From NCBI RefSeq assembly GCF_022539315.1, contig NC_066313.1, positions 9,861,764 through 9,925,763 on the forward strand: a stretch of 64,000 bases of DNA. Direction: 5' to 3'. Below the pieces are notes generated by a model. It searched no databases. It worked only from the letters and a program-made list of their open reading frames with translations, and had not been told where the DNA came from. The stretch is from Serinus canaria. Its lineage: Eukaryota; Chordata; Aves; Passeriformes; Fringillidae. Both the position numbers and the translations under genes were made by a program. Below are positions 48,601 to 59,904 of this stretch, piece by piece; position 1 is the first letter of the stretch; each line of letters begins with the position of its first letter.

Positions 48601-50888
48601 TAGCAGTGGGATCTCTTGGAGGACTTAACATAGATGCTTTTGTTTTGTTAGATTTCTTCCCTATCAGCTTAAGACAAGTGAAAGCTGGAAAAAACTCGGT
48701 TTCTTCCAGATAACAATGTGCAAGTTCTCACAACAACACATACCCATTTAAATAAAATGGTTTTTGAAAATCAAACCAGTTTTCTGTTTGTTTATTTTTT
48801 TGAATAAAATGGTTCCTATGATTTGAACCCCTTCTGTGTGAGAAGAGGACATGTGGAGAATGGCATGTGGAGACCAATACCAATCATACAGAAGACTGTG
48901 GCAAAAAGATGAACTGTCTTATTTGGCAAAATTAGAATTATGGGGATGTTGATATGGTTTGCAAAAAGCAAATACACCAAATTATTGTTGTTGAGGTGTA
49001 TGAGATTTTTGTGCCATTTTCAATTCTCTAAGCATACAAAGCAGTTGTCTTTCCCTCCTTTTCATTACCTAAAACACTCTTTTTCTGATAGATGACCTTT
49101 TAAAAATATTGATAATGCCACCATTGCTATTGTGACCTGCCAGAGGGACTGTGTAATTTGACAAGAATGAGAGATTTGCCCTGACTGACAAAGTAAATAA
49201 ATTTTGTGAGGAGAACATGCCTGTGTGTTTACTCAGGCTTCAGGCAGACTCTTGCCTTTCAAGTGAGTGCTGTGTGAAGCAGTACTCAGAACTTTTGGTG
49301 GAGTTCTTACTGCCAAGTCCTTCCTGAGAGTTTTGTACCCTGGAAAACATGTCTGTGCCCCAAAAAAATGTTAGTGAATTATTGAACAAAAATATATTTT
49401 GGAAAGTCATTCTCAAAGCTGTGTGTATATTCTGAGTGAGTCTGATACTGGAACTGGTTTTTCCTGGATGAAACTGTTGTCAAGCCATCATTTATATAGC
49501 ATTAATGTTTGCACAAGATAGTCTCTAGGACAAAATATATGCTTTGTTGGCAGTAGAGTGAGAGAAAAGCACATGTAGGTAAAAAAAGTAGGACAGGAGA
49601 AAAAAATAGGACAGGAAATCATAAACAGCAATTTTGCACTGATATAACTGATGATGAAAATTTACCTGTCAGGTTTCTTTTCATGGTTTTGTTCTGATTC
49701 TCTTACCACCATGAAAGCAAATTGTTGTTGATCTTGATACAGATGAAATGGTTGGGAAAAAAAATCTGTCAAGAGTATCCAGCAAGAAAACTAGATAATT
49801 TGTCAAGACAGCACAATTTTCAATAAATACACACAACAGAAGATAAATCTCAGAAGCTTCTATATACAGGTAATGATTTCAAATTAAGGGCATTTTACAA
49901 ACCCTTTCCTAAAATGAGACTAATTCTTACTGACCGAGTAGAAGTTTCAGACCATTACAGTAAGAGAGATGAAATAAAAGGGAATAGCCTCACTCTAAGT
50001 CCATCTTTACAAATAACAGCCAAATCATTTCTACATGCTGCTGCTTCTAGCAGCATCAGCTGTGAACCACCCAAGGCTGATCTCTTGGAGAGATGAGGCT
50101 TTTTCAGATAATATGTACTAATAAAACCATTCAATGTTACACTCAGGCACGAGACAATCTGGTTAAGATTTGATTTTTAGATCAAACAAATTGATATTGC
50201 ATGGCAATTATTTATGCTTTGTTCTGAACTCTACATGGTGCATAATAATCACATATGCTCTTGCTCAGTGTCTTGTCACTTGAGTTAAGTCATCAAAAGG
50301 GTGGGTCAGAAATAGTACAGCCAGAGCTGAAAATACATTTGTGTGTCTCACATTCACACCATATGTGTAATTTTACTATTATTTATTCCACTTTTCTAGT
50401 TGTTGCTAAAATGCTTTCTGCAGATGTTGGAACTGCTGTCAGAGGGAGAGCACAGCCCAAGATCCTTATGGTCCTCAGGCTCTCCCACCATCAACAACTG
50501 ACAGCAGTTACAAAGTACATGCCAAAATGTTCATTTTATTCCTAATGGGAGCCCCAGCACATGTGTTTCTTTAGCTTCACTTTTCTACAGCTGCAGTGAT
50601 CAAAAGAGAATCTCAGTGTCTAAGACTAATGTAGGAAATAAACCAGGAAGGCAGATGATGAGATAATCAAAGGGACAAATAACTGGGTCTCCAAAATGCT
50701 TGAATTGTTTCCCTTTGATATTCCAGCAAGCTTATATGGGGTGGTTCAGCAATTTACAGGACACTCATAGAAGAATAAATTTCACTTTTGAACTGCTATT
50801 CACTGAAAAAAATGCTTATTTTATGTATCAAATCCTCTGTTATCACACTGGATAACCAAACCTCCAAAATGTTTTCTATGTTTTTTTG
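48601..50888. other. Unique A+T-rich non-coding DNA
   Basis: I recognise no repeat family, RNA gene or exon. A short near-repeat of GTAGGACAGGAGAAAAAAATAGGACAGGA type lies at about 49587-49617. Confidence 0.5.
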
Positions 50889-51060
50889 GTGGGCTGACCT
50901 TGATGGAATGTCAGGTACCTACCAAGCCTCTCTATCACTCCCCTCCTCAGCAGGATAGGGCTGGAGATAAAACAACTCACAGGTCAAGATAAAGGCAGTT
51001 CAATAAAGTAAAAATCAAAGTTCATGTACAAAAGCAAAGAAAAACAAAATAATTAATTTT
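50889..51060. mobile_element. Avian retroelement fragment (family uncertain)
   Basis: GGGCTGACCTTGATGGAATG, then GTCAGGTACCTACCAAGCC, TCTATCACTCCCCTCCTCAG, GGTCAAGATAAAGGCAGTTC and an A-rich end. This phrase order is one I recognise from a common dispersed repeat of bird genomes, probably endogenous-retrovirus-derived. I cannot name the family with confidence, and the borders are estimates. Confidence 0.4.
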
Positions 51061-53472
51061 CAAACAGAATCAGACAAGGCATATGAAACCCCTGATGCTT
51101 TTGAGTACTTAATACCACTGCATTTACCCATAGTATTTAGGATCTATATTCTTTCATGAACATATGTTCTCTCTGACTCTGGGGATTTTTTTTTTTTTTA
51201 AGATTTGTGTATTGAAGAATTATCTGTGAACCTAGATTTTTGAGATTATTGTCAGAAAAGAAATAGTACAGCTCAAGGACTTCGTAGACTCTAGTCATCC
51301 CTAAAAAACCTCTACTAAATGTGACTTTGAAGGCAAAATAGGAAAGGTCAATTTGGTTTCCTACATGTTCAGGACCTGTGTTATTAATGATATTTAAAAA
51401 ATCAGCTTTAGACTTGGATGAACCATAGTTTTAGTTTTCTAGCAATATTAACATTCAGCTATTGTAAGAATACTGTAAGAATATGAATATTACTGTAAGA
51501 ATATTTTATTTGCTGAGAGAACAGAAAACTCAATTCTCATTAGAATTTCATGCAGTAACAGAGCAATGAAAAATAAATAATGTATTATTTGGAAAGTATT
51601 TTCAAAAGGATTCTGCAGTGGTCCAACAGACTTCAGGAGACTTCATGTGACTTCAAGAGAAGGTTGTTTGGTCAAACCTTAGAAAAAATCATTACAACCA
51701 CCCTTTTTTACCTTCTCCCAGCAACAATGGGGAATGGAATCCTGGCCCTATATAATGCTGTGGGAATTTTGCTACTGACTTCAGCACAGATAAAATTATT
51801 TTCATCATAGTCCCTTTACACTCATTATGGAAATAGGATAAATATGAGGAAACTCCAATTATTCTACTTATTCATTGCTTTCTTCAAGAGAGACAGAAAA
51901 TCAGGGCAAAAAGTATTGGAGACTGAATGGAATTATTTAAGAATTCAGAAGTGTAGCCTTTTTTCCTACTTATTATTCCTGCTTAGTTGTTTTATGGTTT
52001 GGTGGTGGTTGTTGTGGTTGCTTTCACACTAGAGGATTGAGAAATATTTGAATGGTTGATTTAGAGTCTGTTTTAGTCCTGGCCTGTTAACAAAAAAGGG
52101 GCTGCAGGTAGACTCATTGTCTAAAAAGAATTGTCACAATGTAGGATGTGATGAGAAGAATAATGAAGAACACATCAGAACACTATTGTTTGTTTGACTG
52201 CAAAAAACCCTTGGACGCTCTGCTTGCCCTTGTTCATGGATACCAGAGCTGCCCATCCAGGGGAAGGATATCCAGAAAAGTAAAGGAAGAAGGGATTCCC
52301 AGAGGTCAAGATGTGTGGACAACCCTAGTGACAGACTGGTGATCTCCAGGAAGCCCAGGAATGCAGCCCTGTGGAGCTCATCAGGCAGGAGCAGGAGGTG
52401 TGAGGTGGCATTAACACCAGAGAGCTCATTACCCTGTGATAATGTCACCGACTGAAAAAAATACTTGTTTGCATAAAGTAGGCATTCCACCAGCATTCTA
52501 CAAGATGGGACACAGTTGATTTTATAAGGGCTGGAGTTACATCTGAAAACCATGGAGTCTGCAAGCAACTGCCATAAGAGGAAAGCAAAGACACTGCTGC
52601 AAAGCTGGGCCTTTTCAGCACTCCTTTCAAAAAAAAAAAAAAATTACAAAGTAATCAACAGACAGAGTGGCTCCTGGTATCTTAAACTTGTTTCAGATCA
52701 GATGGAGCCAAACACTTTTTCCCAGACAAAAGAGATTGAGTTGGACTGAGTAATTTTAACCAATTATCTGCAATACATCCATCCTGAATCTAAAAAGTTT
52801 CTAAATGCTCTGGTTGCTTGCACAGGTCCTTACTGCAGCACATTTTGAACTGCAGATATAAGGGATCATCTTCCTATTTGTCAAGAATAGCTAAAAAAAG
52901 AATTGCAAACTGAGTGTCAAATAGGCTCACTTTCATCCTTTATCTCAAATATAACTGAACTTTCCTGGATTTTTTTATAGAAAAACTGACTTTGGCTGCG
53001 AATTTCTCTCTTATACTCCCAATTTGGGGAAAAAAAGACCAAAAAGAAAAGGTTTTTAAAAAAAATAAATAAGGAGTTCTGAAGTCTTGCATGTCACAAT
53101 CTGTTTAGTACCAGTGACTGAACATCCAGAGTTTGGTGCTCATATGTTTTATCATATGCTGGGCTCTTTGATCAAATGACATCTCTGCTGCATTCTCTTA
53201 AAACAGATTAATTTCCCTCATTCAAAGGACAGATGTAGCAGACCAGGAACCTTGTGCAGAATCATATGGATCTGAGTGTAGCTCAGTGGAGACACTCTGG
53301 CACCCCCAACAAGTTAAAAATTGCAAGTGAAACTATTCAGACAGGACTTTTAATTTTGGTTCAAAGAAAAGAAAAGAAAACAATCATGTCAAAATTGACA
53401 TTTTCCCACAGTAAATATCAACTTTAAAAGGAAAAACAAGTTCTGATTAGCTTTACTAATTACTAGTGACTT
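51061..53472. other. Unique non-coding DNA
   Basis: Contains a short TACTGTAAGAATA repeat at about 51463-51506, a triple GACTTCA word at about 51627-51655 and a 15-A run at about 52629-52643. A 144-codon minus-strand ORF at 52134-52568 has no recognisable domain and lies in a G+C-richer patch. It may be part of an unrecognised old repeat. Confidence 0.45.
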
Positions 53473-53542
53473 AATAAATAAAACTGTAAATTATTGTATC
53501 TTACTTTTGCTCAATAAATAAAAATGTAAAATAATATGTCTT
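53473..53542. repeat. Diverged 40-bp-period tandem duplication
   Basis: AATAAATAAAACTGTAAATT (53473) and AATAAATAAAAATGTAAAAT (53513) are two adjacent, slightly diverged copies of a 40-bp unit. AATAAA words here are part of the repeat and not evidence of a gene end. Confidence 0.75.
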
Positions 53543-56224
53543 GTGTTTACTTCATCAAAAATACATATATGTCTACATCTTAGCAGATACATGTGCTACT
53601 GAACTTTTACTGAACTTTTATGCAGTCCTAGTTCCTAGTGGGACTGTAGAACAAAGTTTATTGATGAGTTTTATATCCTAGAAATGAATTATCAATAGGT
53701 ATCCCTATTTCTTCTCTTTGAGGAAGCAAAGTTTCACATGGCTGAGATTAAAAATGATCAATTAGCTTTTTTTTTTTTTTTTAACTGGTTTCTAATTTAT
53801 GTTTGAGAAATGACTAGGAAATACCCAAGCAGAACCAGCAAAAATAAATTACTACCTACACTAGTGCTGTGGCTATTTTCAGATTTGTAGCACATGAACT
53901 AAAATCTTTGTAAGACTGTAAAAGTATCAAACCCATCATAGTGATTTGTTTTGTTGATTTAGGACATGAACTCTGTAAATGCCAAAAGAAAATGACCCTG
54001 ATAACCTATTTAAGGGTAGCAGCTCTGGGAACATTCCTTACTGGAGTAAATTTAGTAAAATGATGGGATGTTTTACCAGACAGAACCACACAGGCTCTGG
54101 GAACAAATTAGTTGTTTCCTTATTTTTATATTTTTCTTCCTTTGGTTTGTTTTTTTTTTTCCTTATAATTTTATGTGTCCATTACCTATGCTCTTATTAG
54201 GATGCTGCCATTTCCTCATTCATGTTTCACTGTGGTTTTCATCTTTCTTAGTTTCAGAGTACCAGCTCCACATTTGCCTTCTGGCCATGGCCCTAAATGC
54301 CTGCTCCAGATGCAGGGAATATCTGTGTTGCAATAATGCTCTTGTTCTGCCTCCTTTTGCCCATTTCCCCAAGGACCAACCTAAGGAATAGTGAGCTAAA
54401 CCAATCTTTAGGCTGTCTTAAAATAGTCTGATGGAACAGTGGAATATATTTTATAAATAAATACATGTAAAGCTGATAGAAAGGTATTTTCATGTTTAGA
54501 AGGTACCACAGCTACAAAAGAAAATCAGGAGAGGAAATCCTACTTTTCCCTCTCTCTTGCCATTGGCAGCATAGCAGTAGGACAAGCACATGATTTTGCT
54601 CATCTCTGTGCATCCTTTGGAGCAAATAGGAATTTTCAGTGAAATGAGAGACAAAATGTCCTTGCTCCTGCCATGCATGACAGAGGGAAGCCTCAAGTAA
54701 AGTCAGCAGAGGGCTCTGCATTGCTTCAGTAGAGGTCAGATGCCATATGGTCCACACCAACACTTTTAAAGAAAATTCTTCCTGTATTAACAGTTTATTT
54801 CTATGGGTATACATATATATGCAGGGAGAAAGAGGAGAGATATTTGAAATTATGAAGTAAAGCAAATGATTTTCAATGTTGACTTTATTTTGCCTTAATA
54901 TTAGCTTAAAAAAAAAAAAAAGGCTTTGATCTGAAAAATGCTACAAGCCTAACAGATTTTACTGTTTTTTAAACATTCTTTAAGCTTCAGAAAATAACTC
55001 AGGGGTGAGTTATACTAGACTTCCAATTTTGAAAATCCTTTCCATGACAATTGTATGGGATTCCAAAGTTTGTTGCCCTGATTTTAAAGGACACTAAAGA
55101 CTAAACTCCAAGGTCTGTTCACCTTGTAGACAGAGGGTGAAGTCAGAATCATCTGTGGGTAATAAGCATTTATGAAGAGCAGACCACTAATTTATATGCC
55201 TAGAAATGGACAACAATTTAAATTAAATGTAGGTACCAAGACTGGAAAATGCCTGCCCTGGATCACGAACATGAAAAAGACTTTTGGGATGCCATTAACT
55301 GAATTGACCTCTTGTGTTCATAATGGGTACTAAGGCCAAAGAAGCCAACAACTGCACCTTTGGAAATTTAATTTAGTAAGGACAGTAGATGATGGTTTTG
55401 TTATGAACTTTTGATTATTATGAAAACACTGATTGCATGGCCTGTTTCCTTAGAAACTAACCAAAAGGTGACACTTTCTGTAGACTTTCTATTATACATT
55501 CATAACATCATCCCTCAATTCTATGTCATAAAGAATTTATGTAGGACATTAATCATGCAAAACCATTAAATTGTTATCTCATTTCAGGGATAATTGTTTA
55601 CTGCTATAAATGGCTCATGTTTTGTTCCAATAGTTGGACTGTGACTAAAATGTATCCTCAGAGAAGTGCTGGCAAAGAAGATTAACTTCTTCAGAGAAAA
55701 GGAGTTATGAAAGTAAGGGAGCATTTTATGACTGTGTATGAGAAAATATGAGTCGTAAAAACTTGATAATTCAATCACCAGGTGGACCAAATGAAGCAGT
55801 GGCAATAAGAAACCTGACCTGTTCACAGCTATGGGCATCTGATCAAGAGTTCTAGGCAAAGCTTTTTGCAAAATCCTCGTGTTAATAATGCACCTGGCTC
55901 CTTTCCCAAAACATAATGAAGAGAGTATAATTTTTTTTCCCTTTTATAATTGCTTAAAACAACGTCAGCTGAGTGTAATAAAAATTAATTATGAAATATA
56001 CATGCAATTTTAAAGAAAACACAGACAGAAAAACTAAAAGTAAAGCATTTACAGAAAGGAATGTTCATGAAAAAACAGCAAACCTGCCCCACAGCATAAC
56101 TCAGCTAATCAGTTATGCTGTGCAACACAATGATTTGTCACCTGCTTTTAGATTTCCCTATTGACTCCTGTGCAGAATAAGAATGGAATCAATTTAAAGC
56201 AGTCCTTTATTCCCATGGGTGCCA
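53543..56224. other. Unique A+T-rich non-coding DNA
   Basis: Contains T and A homopolymers at 53767-53782 and 54909-54921. ORFs at 53979-54391 (two plus-strand frames) and 54512-54865 (minus) have no recognisable domain. No transposon was identified. Confidence 0.5.
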
Positions 56225-56425
56225 TCACTAATGCTGCTGTCTGTTACTGCTTTCTAAATGGAACCCAATGATATATTTTTCTGTAGCAAAGTGTCTACTT
56301 TATGAGCATAATAAATAGCAATGGGCCTTTAATGACAACTTTAGCTTTGGCCATTATAGTACATTTTAAATGCTTAAAAACACTAATGGGAGCTATCCAG
56401 TGTTAATTATACTTAAGATATGAGT
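56225..56425. promoter_or_regulatory. Conserved-element-like A+T-rich patch
   Basis: Homeodomain-type TAAT/ATTA words are dense (CCTTTAATGACAACTTTAGC, CACTAATGGGAGC, GTTAATTAT) and there are MEF2-like A/T runs (GCATAATAAATAGC). The patch is free of simple repeats and transposons. This texture is typical of vertebrate developmental enhancers, but that is a resemblance only. Confidence 0.17.
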
Positions 56426-58530
56426 GTTGTACACAAGAACTACTGCAACATTAAGTAAAACACTTCTGCTAATCCTAATTATAGCCTGTATAGAAGAGAT
56501 AAGAAAAATCAAGTGCTCCTTTACAGCAAGTTCCTAAAATAGCAGAGACAGGAAGGACAAATTGACTGGAAAAGCACTGGAAGCACCTTCTAGTGAAGGA
56601 TTTGGTCCTTATTTGCACCATTTATATAAGCAGCTGCTTGCACAGGTTCTGCTGTTCTGGGCTCTCCCTGCCACCCAGCCTGCACAGGGCTAATCTGTGC
56701 CCAGCTGGGCTCTGTATAAACACGAACTAACACAGCCATTAATCTCAAGGAGCAGGCTGCAGCCTTCAGGAAAGCAGGGATGAAGGGCAGACTGAACAGA
56801 CCAGTCTACAGTCACCTCGACTAACTCTGTTTAATTCAGATGCCTGAATTCAGAGGGAAGTTGCTGGGATAGATTTCCAGAACTGAGGCAAGTTTTCCTG
56901 CAGCAGTATCCATGCCTATTTATCTCTACAGAAGGAATCTAAGATGACTATTCTTCACTTTAGACAACTCAATAAAATTCCTAAAACTGAGTAAGGGAAT
57001 AATTTGGCCTAACAGCTTGCAAAAAAAATAGTGCTCACATCTTAGCTGAGTGTTGAAACACAGAGAACCTCTCACAGACTGGCATACAAAAGTCAAGGAC
57101 TGCATATCTTGACTTTTTGAAACATTTCAGCAGGGGCAGAGAGGGAGAAGAAAACAGAAAAATTGCCAAAAAGGCAAGTTAAATTAATTCAGATAAAGTC
57201 CACAAATACTTCAGACTTGAGCTCTAGTCCTAATATTGCTCAAATTACAATGTCTTATTATACCTTACTAGTCTTATGATCTGTGCTTGTCTTTGTTTAT
57301 GGCAAATGATACAGCCATACTGAGAAAATCATAAACCCTCTCAGAAGGTCATGGGCATCTAACAGAAATGCACAGAAAAGGAACAAGTTAATTCAAAGAG
57401 ATTGTAATGTATTGCTTTTTAATTCCACAAATTTCAGATTGATGACTTAGTGTTTACTACACTTATTTCCAGCCAGCTGAGGACTCAGTTGGCATCAGAA
57501 AGAACACAACAAACACATAGAAACTTATCCTTAAAGTACTCTAATCCTTTACACATTTGCAAATTAGACAGGAGAAAAAGTGACAAGAGACTTCAGCATA
57601 CTAATGGATTCATGACTGGGACACTAGCAAAACCTAACCTGTCCCCCATCTTTATCACTCAAATATAACTTTGTAAACTCCTTTTCTGATCAACTTTTGG
57701 TTTCAGCTCTATCTTGTTTACTCTGTCCATATTCAGCACTTAGAGTTACTTTCAAGATAACAGTCCCTGTGGGTGTTCTTGTTTTACAAAAAGTCCCTGA
57801 ATTTATGAGCAGCTCAGCCATCAGGATGACCTGGTACTTTGGTTTTAAAATTAAAAGAGCAAATAATTTAATCTTCTGAAAGCAACCCTGTTGCTTGAAG
57901 CTAGGTCAGTCAGGTTTTTATGGCTACAGCTGAATGCTTTATCTACAAGTTTGCCAGCACTTGCTCGAAGGTAAATTACTGAAGAAGTCTTAAATTTAAC
58001 TTCAAACAAGCATGCATTAAAAATAAATTTAAAAAGCAATGAAAATGTGCTTGCTACTGTTGGTATCTAATTACTGCAGATATAGATTGTGGTTTCCTGT
58101 TTTGTAGATTTTTATTTCTCCTACCGTTCCCACTCTGCCACTTCGGAACCATGGGAATGTCTCCAGTGTGATGCTTTTTAAAGGAAATACAGACAGCCTG
58201 AGAGAACAATGGCAATGTGCTGAGGTAACACCTGGCAGGTTCAAGGCTGCAAGACACAAATGCAGCCCCCACAGCCAGAGAGTGTAAAACAATGTGCAAC
58301 AGGAAAGCAGCAGCTCTGAGGAGGGCAAAGAGACAATCAAGACAGACACATGTTCTTGTTCTCAACCTGGACCGTGTCAATCACTCTTCTGACTTCCTGG
58401 GTTAAAGCATTGGAAGTTTTACAGGGGATGTGTTGCTGTTTTCATTTAAAGATTTGAGTACAGCTTGAATGAGCCTGCTGGAGACAGAAAGTGCTAAAAC
58501 ATGTTATTGTTCTGTATAATAGTAATAATA
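56426..58530. other. Unique non-coding DNA
   Basis: A G+C-richer patch with a CTGTATAAACAC word lies at 56640-56740. I see no initiator or exon with it. Overlapping minus-strand ORFs at 58054-58380 have no recognisable domain. Confidence 0.5.
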
Positions 58531-58579
58531 AAAAGTTCCAGTATCTTGCAAAGACTGTATAAAAGTTCCAGTATCTTGC
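58531..58579. repeat. 30-bp-period tandem duplication
   Basis: AAAAGTTCCAGTATCTTGC occurs at 58531-58549 and again, identical over 19 bases, at 58561-58579. The sequence between the copies (AAAGACTGTAT) has no counterpart after the second, so only the core is duplicated. Confidence 0.92.
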
Positions 58580-59679
58580 TGACTGCATCAGCCTTGATTG
58601 AAACTGAAAAATATTGCATCTGTTTAGCATCTTGCAGATTTCTTCACACTGAGCATCCAAAAGAAGTGTCCTTTGAAGAATCCTTATCAACTCAAACATC
58701 AGTCTTTCATAAACTTCAAAACTGTAAAAGCTGTTTTTCCTTTGCCATCTTTGTGATCTATTTGTTAAATATATTAGCTTCCTCTTCAGATGGTAACAGA
58801 TTTCCTTTTAGGGGTTGAGTTACAGCACAGAAAAAGGTGAAAATGTTTTGACCACCGAAATTTGATATTTCACACTGCCTTGATAAAGTGTCAGAAATCA
58901 TCCTCATAATTTGTAATCCATTGAGGACTATTTTTGTAAAGCCTTTTTGACAGACAGTTTGTAACTGGTCTAGTAATTTTTTTGGTACTATTTCTACAAG
59001 CCTGTCAATATTTATTTCGCCACGGTTAGGTAGCTCTTCTCATAAATATGGAAAATATATGTCCATTCCCTAAATCGACATTGACAATCCATAATATTTA
59101 AATAGAATTACCATCACCCATTTTCAGTGTAGAGTATATTCAGTGAGCCTGCTGCAGAATGCACAGGATTCAGGATAATTAGCATGTGAAGCTACTCTTG
59201 CCATTTCACTCCTCTATTTATATTAAAACTCATTACTGTGCCATCATATTTCAGAAGTAGTGATGCAGAATTTGGATTTGACAACAATTCAGGAATGAAC
59301 CAGCCAGAAAATTACCTGTGGGGACTCACAGATCTTTCTATAATATCTGCCCACCTGGGCATCCCTCCAAGTAACTCCATTTTCATGTCACTCTAGGGTG
59401 CTGCCCACAAGTTGGAGTGCCAGCTGATCTGTGTTGCAAATGGTGCAAATTTCTTCATTCATAAGAGACAGAATTCATCCCAACAGAGTCAAAGGAGCCA
59501 AGGGAGCAGGGGCAGTCCCAGCCACCACCTGTAACCTTGCCTAGCTCAACAGAGCTGTGTTATAAAACAGTGACTGGGCTTGCTGGACCCTGTTGCCCAG
59601 GGCTCCTGGATTTATCCCCTTGTCCACAGGTGTTGGTAAATCAAGGTAACAGACCAAAACATGGAGTGCCTTCAGAAGT
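58580..59679. other. Unique non-coding DNA
   Basis: I recognise no transposon or exon apart from the CR1 that begins at the right-hand edge. Part of 59520-59680 could be further CR1 sequence too diverged to recognise. Confidence 0.45.
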
Positions 59680-59904
59680 TTTAGATATAAGACAGCAATT
59701 CTTTATGTTGAGAGTGATGGGACACTGGCACAGGTTGCCCAGAGAAGCTGTGGGTGCCACATTCCTGGGAGTGTTCAAGGCCAGGTTGGATGGGGCTCTG
59801 AATAACCTAGTCTACTGAAAGGTGTACCTGTCTACAGCAGGGGGCTTGGAACAAGATGACTTTTAAAGGTCCTTCCAACCCAAACCATTCTGTGATTCTG
59901 TGAT
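59680..59904 (+). mobile_element. CR1 LINE 3' end, plus strand
   Basis: A clear 5'-truncated CR1: TTTAGATATAAGACAGCAAT, GGGACACTGGCACAGGTTGC, AAGGCCAGGTTGGATGGGGC, then TTCCAACCCAAACCATTC and two exact terminal octamers (ATTCTGTG, ATTCTGTG). The plus-strand frame around 59715 retains the degraded C-terminal end of ORF2 (His-Trp-His-Arg-Leu-Pro-Arg). It is the same subfamily type as 34622-34887 and has the best-preserved tail in the window. It is a dead copy. Confidence 0.97.

Noticed and set aside
52134..52568. 144-codon minus-strand ORF
   Set aside because: No recognisable motif; it lies in a G+C-richer patch with fewer stops and possibly an old repeat.
53473..53530. Several AATAAA words that could be polyadenylation signals
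   Set aside because: They are part of a 40-bp tandem duplication in A+T-rich DNA, with no upstream gene.
56640..56720. CTGTATAAACAC as a possible TATA promoter in a G+C-richer patch
   Set aside because: No initiator, no downstream exon or ORF, and no CpG island; a lone TATAAA word has little value.
59537..59818. ORF of 93 codons ending in a protein-like segment
   Set aside because: The protein-like half is the decayed C-terminal end of CR1 ORF2 within a truncated LINE, not a host gene. The same holds for the ORFs at 34699-34887 and 62573-62800.
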